Made by a program: the position numbers and the translations under genes. 5,315 nt of DNA from Deltaproteobacteria bacterium (GTDB taxonomy: Bacteria > Bdellovibrionota_B > Oligoflexia > Oligoflexales > Bog-1112), in contig PLEQ01000471.1 in assembly GCA_003136475.1 (NCBI GenBank), forward strand, positions 7,946-13,260, written 5' to 3'. This document shows, in pieces, positions 1-5,315 of this stretch. A model generated the notes under the pieces. It saw only the letters and a program-made list of their open reading frames with translations. It was not told the origin of the DNA and made no database searches. Position 1 is the first letter of the stretch; every line of letters starts with the position of its first letter.

Positions 1-1705
1 CACCCGCTTCGCGAGTGTATTTTCGAATTACGATCCGGGAGGTTTCGGGATCGATGGAAAATTCCCCAGCGGTCAGTTTGAATTCCCTACGTAATGAGGG
101 AATGATATGCGCTTTGGCGATGTGAACTTTTTCACTTTCCGTATAACTCGACAGCTCAATCAGTTCCATCCTGTCCAATAAAGGGCCACTGATCCCTTCG
201 AGAGAGTTGGCTGTCGTTATGAAAAAGACTTTCGAAAGATCGAACGGAAAACCTAAGTAGTGATCCGTAAAATGTTTGTTTTGCTCGGGATCCAGAATTT
301 CCAAAAGCGCTGAAGAGAGGTCGCCCTGAATCATCCCCCCGCTGCCGACTTTATCGATCTCGTCGAGCAAGACGACGCCATCCGCGCGACCGGCTGATTT
401 TAAAGCTTGAATAATTTTGCCGGGCATAGCTCCAATATAGGTTCGCCGATGGCCTCGCACCTCAGCCTCGTCTTTGACTCCCCCTAAGGAGATTTGAACG
501 AAAGGTCTTTCTAAAGCGCTAGCGATGGAACGGACCAATGAAGTTTTACCGACACCAGGCGGGCCGACCAGCAAGATAATTTGACCGTTTAAGTTGCCGC
601 GATGCTGCAAGATGGCGATGTATTCGAGAATGCGCTCTTTTACCTTCTGCAAGCCATAGTGACTTTTATCAAGGATGTGTGCAGCCTCTTGAAGGTTGGG
701 GATCTTTGCCACAACTTGCTTTTTGCTATCGGTCGGAACCCACGGCAAATCTTTAATCCAGCTGAGGTAGTTCCACGACACCATATATTCCGGTGACCCC
801 GGATGCATCATGCCGAGACGCTCGATCTCTTTGCTGACCAAGGCACGCGCCTCTTTGGACAAGATAAGGGCATCAAATTTGGAACGCAGCTCTTCAATCT
901 CATCCACTTCCCCGTCGAGTTCGCCTAGTTCGCGCTTGATCGCAGTCATTTGCTCACGCAAGAAGGACTTTTTCAAGTTCTCGTGCATATCGTTACGCAC
1001 TTCTTCTTGAATACGGGAAGATAGCTCCAATAACTCAACTTCACGCGAAAGATGTTTGATAACATGCTTCATTCGCAAACGAAAATCATGCGAGCTTAAA
1101 ATCGCAAGCTTTTCTTTCGTTGCAATCGATAGATGCGGAGTGACCAAATCACACATCAAAACCGGATCCTCGGTCGTGTAGAGGAGAGCGACGGTTTCCT
1201 GGGAAATAATAGGATTGAGCTTGATCACTTTATTGATCAAGTTTTTGAGAACCTTCACGCTGGCCAAAAACTGCGCCGTTTTACGGAAGCTTCTGTCTGC
1301 TACGATGATCACATTGCCGGTATAACCGTGCTTTTTCTTGGTGATAGCACTCACAATGAGTCGCCGGACGCCCTTTAAGACAGCTCCGTAACCGCCATCG
1401 TTGAGTTTAATAATGCCTGTTATGATGGCCTCTGTACCAAACAGGGAAAGCTGAGCATCGCTGTCTTTGGGGCCAGCATCGATTTGAGAAAGTACGCCGA
1501 CTCTGAGCAAGCCCTTCTGGGCAAGATGCAAGTCGACCCCACGTAAGCCATCAAGAGATGAAATAGGCAGCGACTGACCTGGGAACAGAACGATTTTGGG
1601 AAGAATCAGAATTGGGAGATCGTTATGCTCCTCCAAAGATTCAAATCTTGCGGAGAGTTCCTTGACGGTAATGCTTGAAGGATAAGTAGTAATTTTTTTG
1701 CTCAT
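1..1705 (-). CDS. lon: Lon-type ATP-dependent protease, N-terminal part (cut by the left edge)
   Basis: This gene encodes the N-terminal 568 residues of a Lon protease, a cytoplasmic hexameric AAA+ machine that unfolds and degrades damaged or regulatory proteins. Residues about 29-230 form the substrate-binding domain, opening with LPILILPK and VLFPG. A helical arm follows with the conserved REQM.AI..ELGE block. The ATPase module has Walker A GPPGVGKT at 381-388, Walker B VVLLDEIDK with D448-E449, the RGHRRTYIGAMPGK block, ALLEILDPEQN, and the sensor/finger segment ending PLLDRME. The window ends at YTREAGV, so the catalytic Ser-Lys domain lies outside it. Walker A sits about 25 residues later than in E. 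coli Lon (recalled numbering) because of a longer N-terminus. The N-domain is far more divergent than the ATPase core, so this may be one of several Lon paralogues. The ATG at 1705 is the only usual start between an in-frame upstream stop and the domain. It has no visible Shine-Dalgarno sequence. Confidence 0.96.
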   Translation of the reverse strand, partial: MSKKITTYPSSITVKELSARFESLEEHNDLPILILPKIVLFPGQSLPISSLDGLRGVDLHLAQKGLLRVGVLSQIDAGPKDSDAQLSLFGTEAIITGIIKLNDGGYGAVLKGVRRLIVSAITKKKHGYTGNVIIVADRSFRKTAQFLASVKVLKNLINKVIKLNPIISQETVALLYTTEDPVLMCDLVTPHLSIATKEKLAILSSHDFRLRMKHVIKHLSREVELLELSSRIQEEVRNDMHENLKKSFLREQMTAIKRELGELDGEVDEIEELRSKFDALILSKEARALVSKEIERLGMMHPGSPEYMVSWNYLSWIKDLPWVPTDSKKQVVAKIPNLQEAAHILDKSHYGLQKVKERILEYIAILQHRGNLNGQIILLVGPPGVGKTSLVRSIASALERPFVQISLGGVKDEAEVRGHRRTYIGAMPGKIIQALKSAGRADGVVLLDEIDKVGSGGMIQGDLSSALLEILDPEQNKHFTDHYLGFPFDLSKVFFITTANSLEGISGPLLDRMELIELSSYTESEKVHIAKAHIIPSLRREFKLTAGEFSIDPETSRIVIRKYTREAG

Positions 1706-1749
1706 TTTAAGTATTTGAAAGTTTGAAGGATAATTGGTGTATCTCAGGC

Positions 1750-1779
1750 ACTATGAGTCAGAAACTAATAAATTGTCAT
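1750..1779 (-). promoter_or_regulatory. Possible promoter for lon (weak)
   Basis: Read on the minus strand, ATGACA (1779-1774) matches five of six bases of a sigma-70 -35 box. CATAGT (1755-1750), 18 bases further on, matches four of six bases of a -10 box. Transcription would start near 1743 and leave a leader of about 38 bases before the lon ATG. The match is modest and the gap is AT-rich, so chance is a real alternative. No CIRCE element and no clear sigma-32 heat-shock promoter is visible. Confidence 0.22.
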
Positions 1780-1880
1780 AGAGATATCAAGGATACTTCT
1801 AGTTTTTTTTTAAATTTACCAACTAAGACGTGTGTGTGGTCTGATTTTGCAGCGATTTCAGCACTGCGGCGGTTTTTCTT

Positions 1881-1886
1881 TATAAC
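1881..1886 (+). promoter_or_regulatory. Possible -10 box for the thioredoxin-like gene
   Basis: TATAAC matches five of six bases of the -10 consensus and lies about 57 bases before the proposed TTG start. The candidate -35 sequence 17 bases upstream (TCAGCA) matches only three of six bases, so the call rests on the -10 box and its position. Confidence 0.28.
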
Positions 1887-1929
1887 GAGATCGCCTATCA
1901 TTAAAGAGGGGAAAACCGGACGAATTATT

Positions 1930-1937
1930 GAGGGGGG
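1930..1937 (+). promoter_or_regulatory. Ribosome-binding site that fixes a TTG start
   Basis: The purine run GAGGGGGG lies five bases before TTG at 1943. An in-frame TTG at 1928 overlaps this run and has no comparable site of its own, so the run favours 1943 as the real start. Confidence 0.6.
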
Positions 1938-1942
1938 CTGTC

Positions 1943-2515
1943 TTGGCAGCTAAGGATATCAGGCGCTTCTTGCTTGTTGGCATAGTCCTGCCGTTCTTAG
2001 GTCTTGAGCTGCGGGGCGACATCGATCCCCAAAATATGAGCCGGGATGAGATGGTTAAAGCCGCGGAGGGCCTGATCATCACGAATTACTACGTGAACCG
2101 CTGGCTGCGTGCCCCGGACATCAAGGGCCAGAGTCTTGATGGTAAAGATGCCGAACTCATCCCGAAACCCGGTTTCGTCGATGTCCATTTTTTCCTAGCC
2201 TCATGGTGTATTCCCTGTCAGCGGTTGACGAAAAAAATCAAAAGCATCGTGGCCCATTATGCGCCTTACAATGTGCGGTTTAATTTTATTTTTGCACACG
2301 ATCGAGCCGAGGATGCCGGGTTGTTTGCGAAGGCCTATAGTATAGACCACGGTATTTTAGCAAACGCTCAGATATTGAAAAATTTCCACAACCCGCCTCT
2401 GCCCACGATCTACATGAGCGATAAAAATGGTTGGTTTCTTTCCCGCTATGTGAATCCAAGTGATGCCGATCTTAAAAATTTCGATAACCTACTCGATAAA
2501 CTGGTTACTTTTTGA
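1943..2515 (+). CDS. Membrane-anchored or exported thioredoxin-fold protein (TlpA/ResA-like)
   Basis: This 190-residue protein is predicted to be a thiol-disulfide oxidoreductase or thioredoxin-like protein facing the periplasm. Residues 4-8 are charged (KDIRR) and 9-21 are hydrophobic, forming a signal peptide or N-terminal anchor without an obvious cleavage site. The thioredoxin core shows a beta strand (VDVHFFLAS) leading to W88-C89-I90-P91-C92, followed by the basic helix QRLTKKI. The cis-proline loop is at L153-P154-T155. In thioredoxins the CxxC pair does the redox chemistry and the cis-proline lies against it, so the active site looks intact. The spacing and N-terminal anchor fit the TlpA/ResA group better than cytoplasmic thioredoxin, which is about 110 residues. 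The TTG at 1943 is chosen for its Shine-Dalgarno sequence. The next choice, ATG at 2038, would remove the anchor. The last 70 bases overlap the convergent gene on the other strand. The natural substrate is unknown. Confidence 0.85.
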   Translation: MAAKDIRRFLLVGIVLPFLGLELRGDIDPQNMSRDEMVKAAEGLIITNYYVNRWLRAPDIKGQSLDGKDAELIPKPGFVDVHFFLASWCIPCQRLTKKIKSIVAHYAPYNVRFNFIFAHDRAEDAGLFAKAYSIDHGILANAQILKNFHNPPLPTIYMSDKNGWFLSRYVNPSDADLKNFDNLLDKLVTF

Positions 2516-2835
2516 TTGGACGAGTCATTTTCGAAGTTCAAACTTGAAACCTGGGTATCGAGACTGTCGGCCGATTTCACCAGTTCTTTGCGCCAGTTGC
2601 CTCGGATCGTAATGAAATCGTAACTCTGATCGGGAGTGGCTTGTTCGAGAATAGAACCCATAGGAGGTGTGCGCTCACCTTTGACGGTGGTCCCTTCGAA
2701 ATCAAAGTCGGTGCCCGTCTTGGCATTAGTAGCCTTTTTTTTGGTAGTTTCGGGAGGGTTATGAGCCTGTGCTAGTAAAATCGGGCAGGCCCCTGCTCCC
2801 AACAACATGAGAAAAACACTAAGGAAGCGATTCAT
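2446..2835 (-). CDS. Small secreted protein of unknown function with a DFE...GE motif
   Basis: This 129-residue protein has a clear Sec signal peptide: N-R at positions 2-3, a hydrophobic core from about 4 to 21, and a likely signal peptidase I site after A22-Q23-A24. A short lysine- and threonine-rich linker follows. Next come DFDFEG (43-48), VKGER (51-55) and a second block, YDFITIRGNWRKEL (72-85), that ends in a polar helix with KSADSLD. This pattern, a D-F-E then I/V-x-G-E block followed by F-I-x-I-R...E-L...S-x-D, resembles short secreted proteins I recall from myxobacteria and Bdellovibrio-like genomes, sometimes near ExbB/TolR or gliding genes. That link is from memory and unverified, so no function is assigned. 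The ATG at 2835 is chosen because the signal peptide begins there and GGGAG lies ten bases upstream; the frame is open further upstream to 2955. The last 23 residues are low in complexity, serine-rich, and encoded opposite the end of the convergent thioredoxin-like gene. Confidence 0.72.
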   Translation of the reverse strand: MNRFLSVFLMLLGAGACPILLAQAHNPPETTKKKATNAKTGTDFDFEGTTVKGERTPPMGSILEQATPDQSYDFITIRGNWRKELVKSADSLDTQVSSLNFENDSSNQKVTSLSSRLSKFLRSASLGFT

Positions 2836-2884
2836 ACTTGTTAGACTCCCAAAAAGATAAGTGAACTGAGCGGACAGATGACGA

Positions 2885-2892
2885 TTTATAAT
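2885..2892. promoter_or_regulatory. Divergent promoter core: perfect -10 box on plus, near-match on minus
   Basis: On the plus strand TATAAT (2887-2892) is a perfect -10 box. It would start transcription near 2899, about 34 bases before the proposed start of the secreted-protein gene at 2933. On the minus strand TATAAA (2890-2885) overlaps it and could serve the small secreted gene starting at 2835. The -35 regions are weak on both strands, with about three of six matches. If both are used, the two polymerases would compete for the same DNA. Confidence 0.4.
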
Positions 2893-2920
2893 GAGAATAG
2901 GAACAAAATTCCAGCCTCGT

Positions 2921-2926
2921 AAGGAG
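2921..2926 (+). promoter_or_regulatory. Strong ribosome-binding site before an ATA codon
   Basis: AAGGAG is a near-perfect Shine-Dalgarno sequence. The codon six bases downstream, at the ideal distance, is ATA at 2933 in the frame of the next gene. The frame is closed just upstream by TAA at 2927-2929. This site is the main evidence for the unusual start of the following gene. Confidence 0.65.
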
Positions 2927-2932
2927 TAACTC

Positions 2933-3913
2933 ATAAGACTCAAGGGCCTTGCCATCGTCCTCTTCTATTTTCTTACTGTCCCTATCGGATTGTCAAAAAA
3001 TGCTGCGAGCTTGCTGCCTTTTAATTCCGAAGTCCCTCTATCCTCACGTCTTGCAGTTTTGCGCGTCTGCTTTTCACCAAGTTTCGACTCACCGGTTGAA
3101 TTCGATCCGTTCGAGATCAGTCAGTTTGAGGAAAAGAAAACAGATGCCGTAGGGGGGTACATTCAAGTGACCCCACCCAAAGGCATCTGCTTCATAATTA
3201 CCCGTCGAGCCAATGAACCCGATGAACGCGTATGCGCGTCGCAGCCCTTAAAATTTGATTTGAGTGATTTAGATAGCAAAGGGAATTTTCACTGGACTGT
3301 CCGGACAGGAGTTCAGGATTTTGGCACAGTCGTCCATTGGCAAACCCCTTATCGTGTGGCTCGCATGATGAACCTCACTATGCGGTGGCCCGGTCCTATT
3401 GTGCCAAAAATTATCAAGGGCTGTGAGGCTACGCGGACATCCCAAGGAACTCGCAAAATTTATATTCGTTTTATCGATGGGGAAACTTGGACCACCAGTT
3501 TCCCTGAGAAAGATGAAATGATTCCGCAGCCTGAAAAAATGCCAAACTTGTACGTGCTGGAGTCGCCTGAAACAAGCTTTGCGGCCTTAGCCGAGTCCAG
3601 CTCAAAATCGGCACCCCAAAATGACAAATCAGAACACGCGCACGAAGATGATAAGACGCCCAAAAAAGCGGTCACGAAAAAAATTGAAGAAAAGGAAAAT
3701 ATCACATGGCAAATTTCACAGCGTTCTACCTTTCACATGAGTAGCCGCTACTTTGCCGGTCCAGACAGCTTACCGCCCTTAGGCGGGGGCGAGTGCCGCT
3801 ATCGCTACGAGGATGCCGAGTCAGCAAGCGGTCTTATGGAGTGCCACTACGTTAGCAATTTCAAGTGGGTCTATATTCCTCTGACCTGTCTTTCGCAAGT
3901 TCGGCAGCAATGA
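2933..3913 (+). CDS. Secreted cysteine-containing protein of unknown function, apparent ATA start
   Basis: I do not recognise this 326-residue protein. Read from ATA at 2933 it opens with R-L-K, then a hydrophobic stretch (LAIVLFYFLTVPIG, about residues 6-19), a typical Sec signal peptide. The first usual start, TTG at 2990, has no Shine-Dalgarno sequence and would delete the signal. The mature part has seven cysteines (about 46, 86, 101, 164, 288, 304, 319). Its first segment (about 75-200) is rich in beta-type sequence with aromatic residues. A charged low-complexity linker at about 221-255 (EDDKTPKKAV and similar) separates it from a C-terminal segment holding three cysteines. The cysteines suggest disulfide bonds formed outside the cytoplasm, possibly with help from the nearby thioredoxin-fold protein (inference). 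The outer-membrane barrel gene begins 14 bases after the stop, so the two are probably one operon. A periplasmic or surface partner of that barrel is a reasonable guess. The coding region is confident; the start is less so. Confidence 0.75.
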   Translation: MRLKGLAIVLFYFLTVPIGLSKNAASLLPFNSEVPLSSRLAVLRVCFSPSFDSPVEFDPFEISQFEEKKTDAVGGYIQVTPPKGICFIITRRANEPDERVCASQPLKFDLSDLDSKGNFHWTVRTGVQDFGTVVHWQTPYRVARMMNLTMRWPGPIVPKIIKGCEATRTSQGTRKIYIRFIDGETWTTSFPEKDEMIPQPEKMPNLYVLESPETSFAALAESSSKSAPQNDKSEHAHEDDKTPKKAVTKKIEEKENITWQISQRSTFHMSSRYFAGPDSLPPLGGGECRYRYEDAESASGLMECHYVSNFKWVYIPLTCLSQVRQQ

Positions 3914-3927
3914 AAACAGGGTAGCGC

Positions 3928-5181
3928 ATGAATTTTTCTAATTGCTTTCTTGGCTCTCAAGTGCGAACCGTGACTCAGTCGCGACGATTTATGAGCATGT
4001 TTTGTCCAGTCGTCATGTCAGGGTTAGCGTGTCTCGCTTCGGCTCAGACCAATTCCGCTCAAATTCAAAACATCGATTCCGCACTCGATGACACACCCTT
4101 TCTTTCCGCACGGGGCGCGGGGATGAGCGGAGCCTTATCGACGCTGGCTGACGGTATTCATGCTCCCTATTACAATCCAGCTGGTATCGGTGGCTTTGAA
4201 ACACCGAAAAAAAATGCCTCGCCCATCCGTCAGCTTTATTTTCCGTACTTAGGAGCCGCTGCCAACCCGAATATGTTGGAACTCATTCACCAGTTTCGAA
4301 CTCAAGGCGGCGCAACAGATAAAACCGTCGGCTCCGCAATCGTTGATGCGAACGCCGGAAAAACAGAATATGGCCGGGTGTCGGCGTTAGCGAGTATCAC
4401 CTTGAAAAGACTCATTCTGGTGCAAGCTGTGGATGAGCAATTCTCTGCGGTGAAATCTTCCGGTACGACCGCGCACGAGGGAGCTATAGCCGCCAACTTT
4501 CGTAATCGCACCATCAGCGGGGCTGGCTTCAGTCTTATGGATCCCCACAGTCGTCTCTTGCTCGGCATATTTGCCTACTACGATTCGCAAAAACTTTTTT
4601 CGGGCAATTTTAATTATAGTGAAATCGTAAACACTTCGGACCGCTACAGCTTAATCTCCAAGAATAGCGTCTCCTATACCGGGCTTCCCATAAACGTTGG
4701 TCTGCTCTGGATCTTGGGTAAGAGTTTGCGACCAAGTCTCGCCATGGTCGTTCATAACTGGGGTGGGACAAAGTACAAAGCCAGCTCTCAGCCAACGACT
4801 GGCGCTGGCGCCGCCCTACCGTCAAGTTTTGTCAAAGAACAAGATCTCGACGTCGGCTTCTCGATTTCTCCTCCGCTCGGCAAACGGGGTATTTTGAACT
4901 TTCTGCTCGAAGTCGATCAACTGACGGAATACGACGTTTCCATCTATAAGAAGCTCAGAGCTGCTATGGAACTCAACTTAGGGGGTTTTGGCAGTGACAG
5001 TCTGCTCGGTCTTCGTGCGGGACTCAATTCGGTAGGTCTTTCGTACGGTGTCAATTTGAACCTCGGTCTTATTCAAATCGAATTCGCCTCCCAGGCGCAA
5101 GATGTTGGTGTTGGCAATGCGCGTGTGCTAGAAAGAAGGGACGTCGCCATCGTTTCCTTTAACGTCGCTATCAATGATTAA
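3928..5181 (+). CDS. Outer-membrane beta-barrel protein, TraF_2/PorV-like
   Basis: This 417-residue protein is predicted to sit in the outer membrane as a beta barrel. Its N-terminus is an unusually long signal peptide: a polar n-region with R19-R20, a hydrophobic core at about 21-36, and a signal peptidase I site after A37-S38-A39. Residues 61-89 carry the diagnostic start of this barrel class: ARGAGMSGA, then a short ADG segment and YYNPAG. PorV/PorQ, FadL-like proteins and the family named TraF_2 share this opening. The name TraF there is historical and does not imply conjugation; no conjugation gene is nearby. The rest is alternating amphipathic strands with glycine and aromatic turns, ending in a final strand (VAIVSFNVAI) close to the C-terminus, as barrel insertion requires. 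ATG at 3928 has AGGG six bases upstream; downstream GTG (3961, 3970) and ATG (3991) codons lack such a site. It lies between the secreted-protein gene (14-base gap) and an ABC ATPase gene (6-base gap). Its transported substrate or partner is not evident. Confidence 0.85.
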   Translation: MNFSNCFLGSQVRTVTQSRRFMSMFCPVVMSGLACLASAQTNSAQIQNIDSALDDTPFLSARGAGMSGALSTLADGIHAPYYNPAGIGGFETPKKNASPIRQLYFPYLGAAANPNMLELIHQFRTQGGATDKTVGSAIVDANAGKTEYGRVSALASITLKRLILVQAVDEQFSAVKSSGTTAHEGAIAANFRNRTISGAGFSLMDPHSRLLLGIFAYYDSQKLFSGNFNYSEIVNTSDRYSLISKNSVSYTGLPINVGLLWILGKSLRPSLAMVVHNWGGTKYKASSQPTTGAGAALPSSFVKEQDLDVGFSISPPLGKRGILNFLLEVDQLTEYDVSIYKKLRAAMELNLGGFGSDSLLGLRAGLNSVGLSYGVNLNLGLIQIEFASQAQDVGVGNARVLERRDVAIVSFNVAIND

Positions 5182-5187
5182 GAAAAC

Positions 5188-5315
5188 ATGCTTAATATTC
5201 GCGAATTGAACTTTGCCTTTCAGCATCTGAGCTTGTTTGACAAGTTGAGCTTTGATCTGAGGCCAGCTGAGATTCTGCACCTCACAGGCCCAAACGGCTG
5301 CGGCAAGTCGACGCT
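5188..5315 (+). CDS. ABC transporter ATP-binding protein, N-terminal fragment (cut by the right edge)
   Basis: Only the first 42 residues are in the window. They follow the standard start of an ABC ATPase: strand LNIRELNFAF with the aromatic residues that stack on the adenine ring, FDKLSFDL, then P-A-E-I-L-H-L-T leading to Walker A G34-P-N-G-C-G-K40-S-T42. The lysine binds ATP phosphates. The short first strands and the AEILHLTGPNG wording resemble CcmA-type (haem exporter) and ABC-2-type export ATPases more than binding-protein-dependent importers, but a fragment this short cannot decide the subfamily. The ATG lies six bases after the stop of the barrel gene, with only a weak purine stretch before it. 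Translational coupling and a shared transcript are therefore likely. The signature motif and Walker B, and any permease gene, lie beyond the edge. Confidence 0.9.
   Translation, partial: MLNIRELNFAFQHLSLFDKLSFDLRPAEILHLTGPNGCGKST

Noticed and set aside
602..1378. Plus-strand open frames opposite lon
   Set aside because: They lie antisense to a strongly conserved protein, lack domains or signal peptides, and are explained by the codon structure of lon.
1826..1842. AGAC-(GT repeat)-GTCT hairpin in the gap upstream of the thioredoxin-like gene
   Set aside because: A four-pair stem with no adjacent T run is expected by chance. The short GT repeat is not long enough to call a repeat feature.
1849..1878. 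GCAG...CTGC pairing followed by GGCGGTTTTT, as a terminator or attenuator before the thioredoxin-like gene
   Set aside because: The stem is four pairs with an 11-base loop, and the T run does not directly follow it. Structure and position do not fit an intrinsic terminator.
2485..2513. Inverted repeat TAACC...GGTTA followed by CTTTTTG at the end of the thioredoxin-like gene, as a terminator
   Set aside because: The stem has only five mostly AT pairs around a 13-base loop and lies inside the coding region. It is too weak to call.
2735..2742. Run of eight A on the coding strand in the small secreted gene (similar runs at 1692-1698 in lon and about 4206-4213 in the barrel gene) as frameshift or slippage sites
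   Set aside because: Each run is read in frame as lysine-rich codons and the reading frame continues normally on both sides. Such runs are common here and no alternative product is evident.
3985..3996. Twin-arginine (Tat) signal in the barrel protein, from R19-R20
   Set aside because: The residues around the arginine pair (S-R-R-F-M-S) only loosely fit the Tat consensus, and outer-membrane barrels are exported by Sec.
3928..5181. Conjugation gene cluster, because the barrel resembles a family named TraF
   Set aside because: The family name is inherited. No relaxase, pilus or type IV secretion gene is present, and the sequence pattern is that of a general outer-membrane barrel.

Overview
The window holds six protein-coding genes of a Gram-negative bacterium. 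Base composition is close to even, intergenic gaps are short, and no RNA gene, insertion sequence, phage gene or CRISPR array is visible. Three features point to a Gram-negative envelope: an outer-membrane beta-barrel protein, several Sec signal peptides, and a periplasmic-type thioredoxin. The divergent Lon and a small secreted protein with a D-F-E...G-E motif suggest the Bdellovibrionota/Myxococcota side of the old deltaproteobacteria. That placement is a guess from general resemblance, not a proven assignment.

Layout. Positions 1-1705 (minus strand) carry the N-terminal two thirds of a Lon-type ATP-dependent protease: the substrate-binding domain, a helical arm and the AAA+ ATPase. The gene runs off the left edge before the Ser-Lys protease domain. 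A 237-base divergent gap follows. Positions 1943-2515 (plus) encode a membrane-anchored or exported thioredoxin-fold protein with a C-I-P-C active site. It meets, tail to tail and with a 70-base overlap, a small secreted protein on the minus strand (2446-2835). A 97-base divergent promoter region separates that gene from a plus-strand operon. The operon encodes a secreted cysteine-containing protein of unknown function (2933-3913), an outer-membrane barrel of the TraF_2/PorV-like type (3928-5181), and the start of an ABC transporter ATPase (5188 to the right edge).

How the genes may work together. The three operon genes are 14 and 6 bases apart, so they are probably co-transcribed. They look like an envelope module: one exported protein, one outer-membrane protein and one ABC transporter. 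The nearby thioredoxin-fold protein could act on the seven-cysteine exported protein, but this is inference from proximity. Lon is a housekeeping or stress protease and is probably unrelated to the rest.

The most unusual observation is the start of the 2933-3913 gene. A strong AAGGAG ribosome-binding site sits six bases before an ATA codon, and ATA opens a convincing signal peptide. No ATG, GTG or TTG is available there. The gene therefore either starts at a rare AUA codon or has lost its ATG by a single base change.
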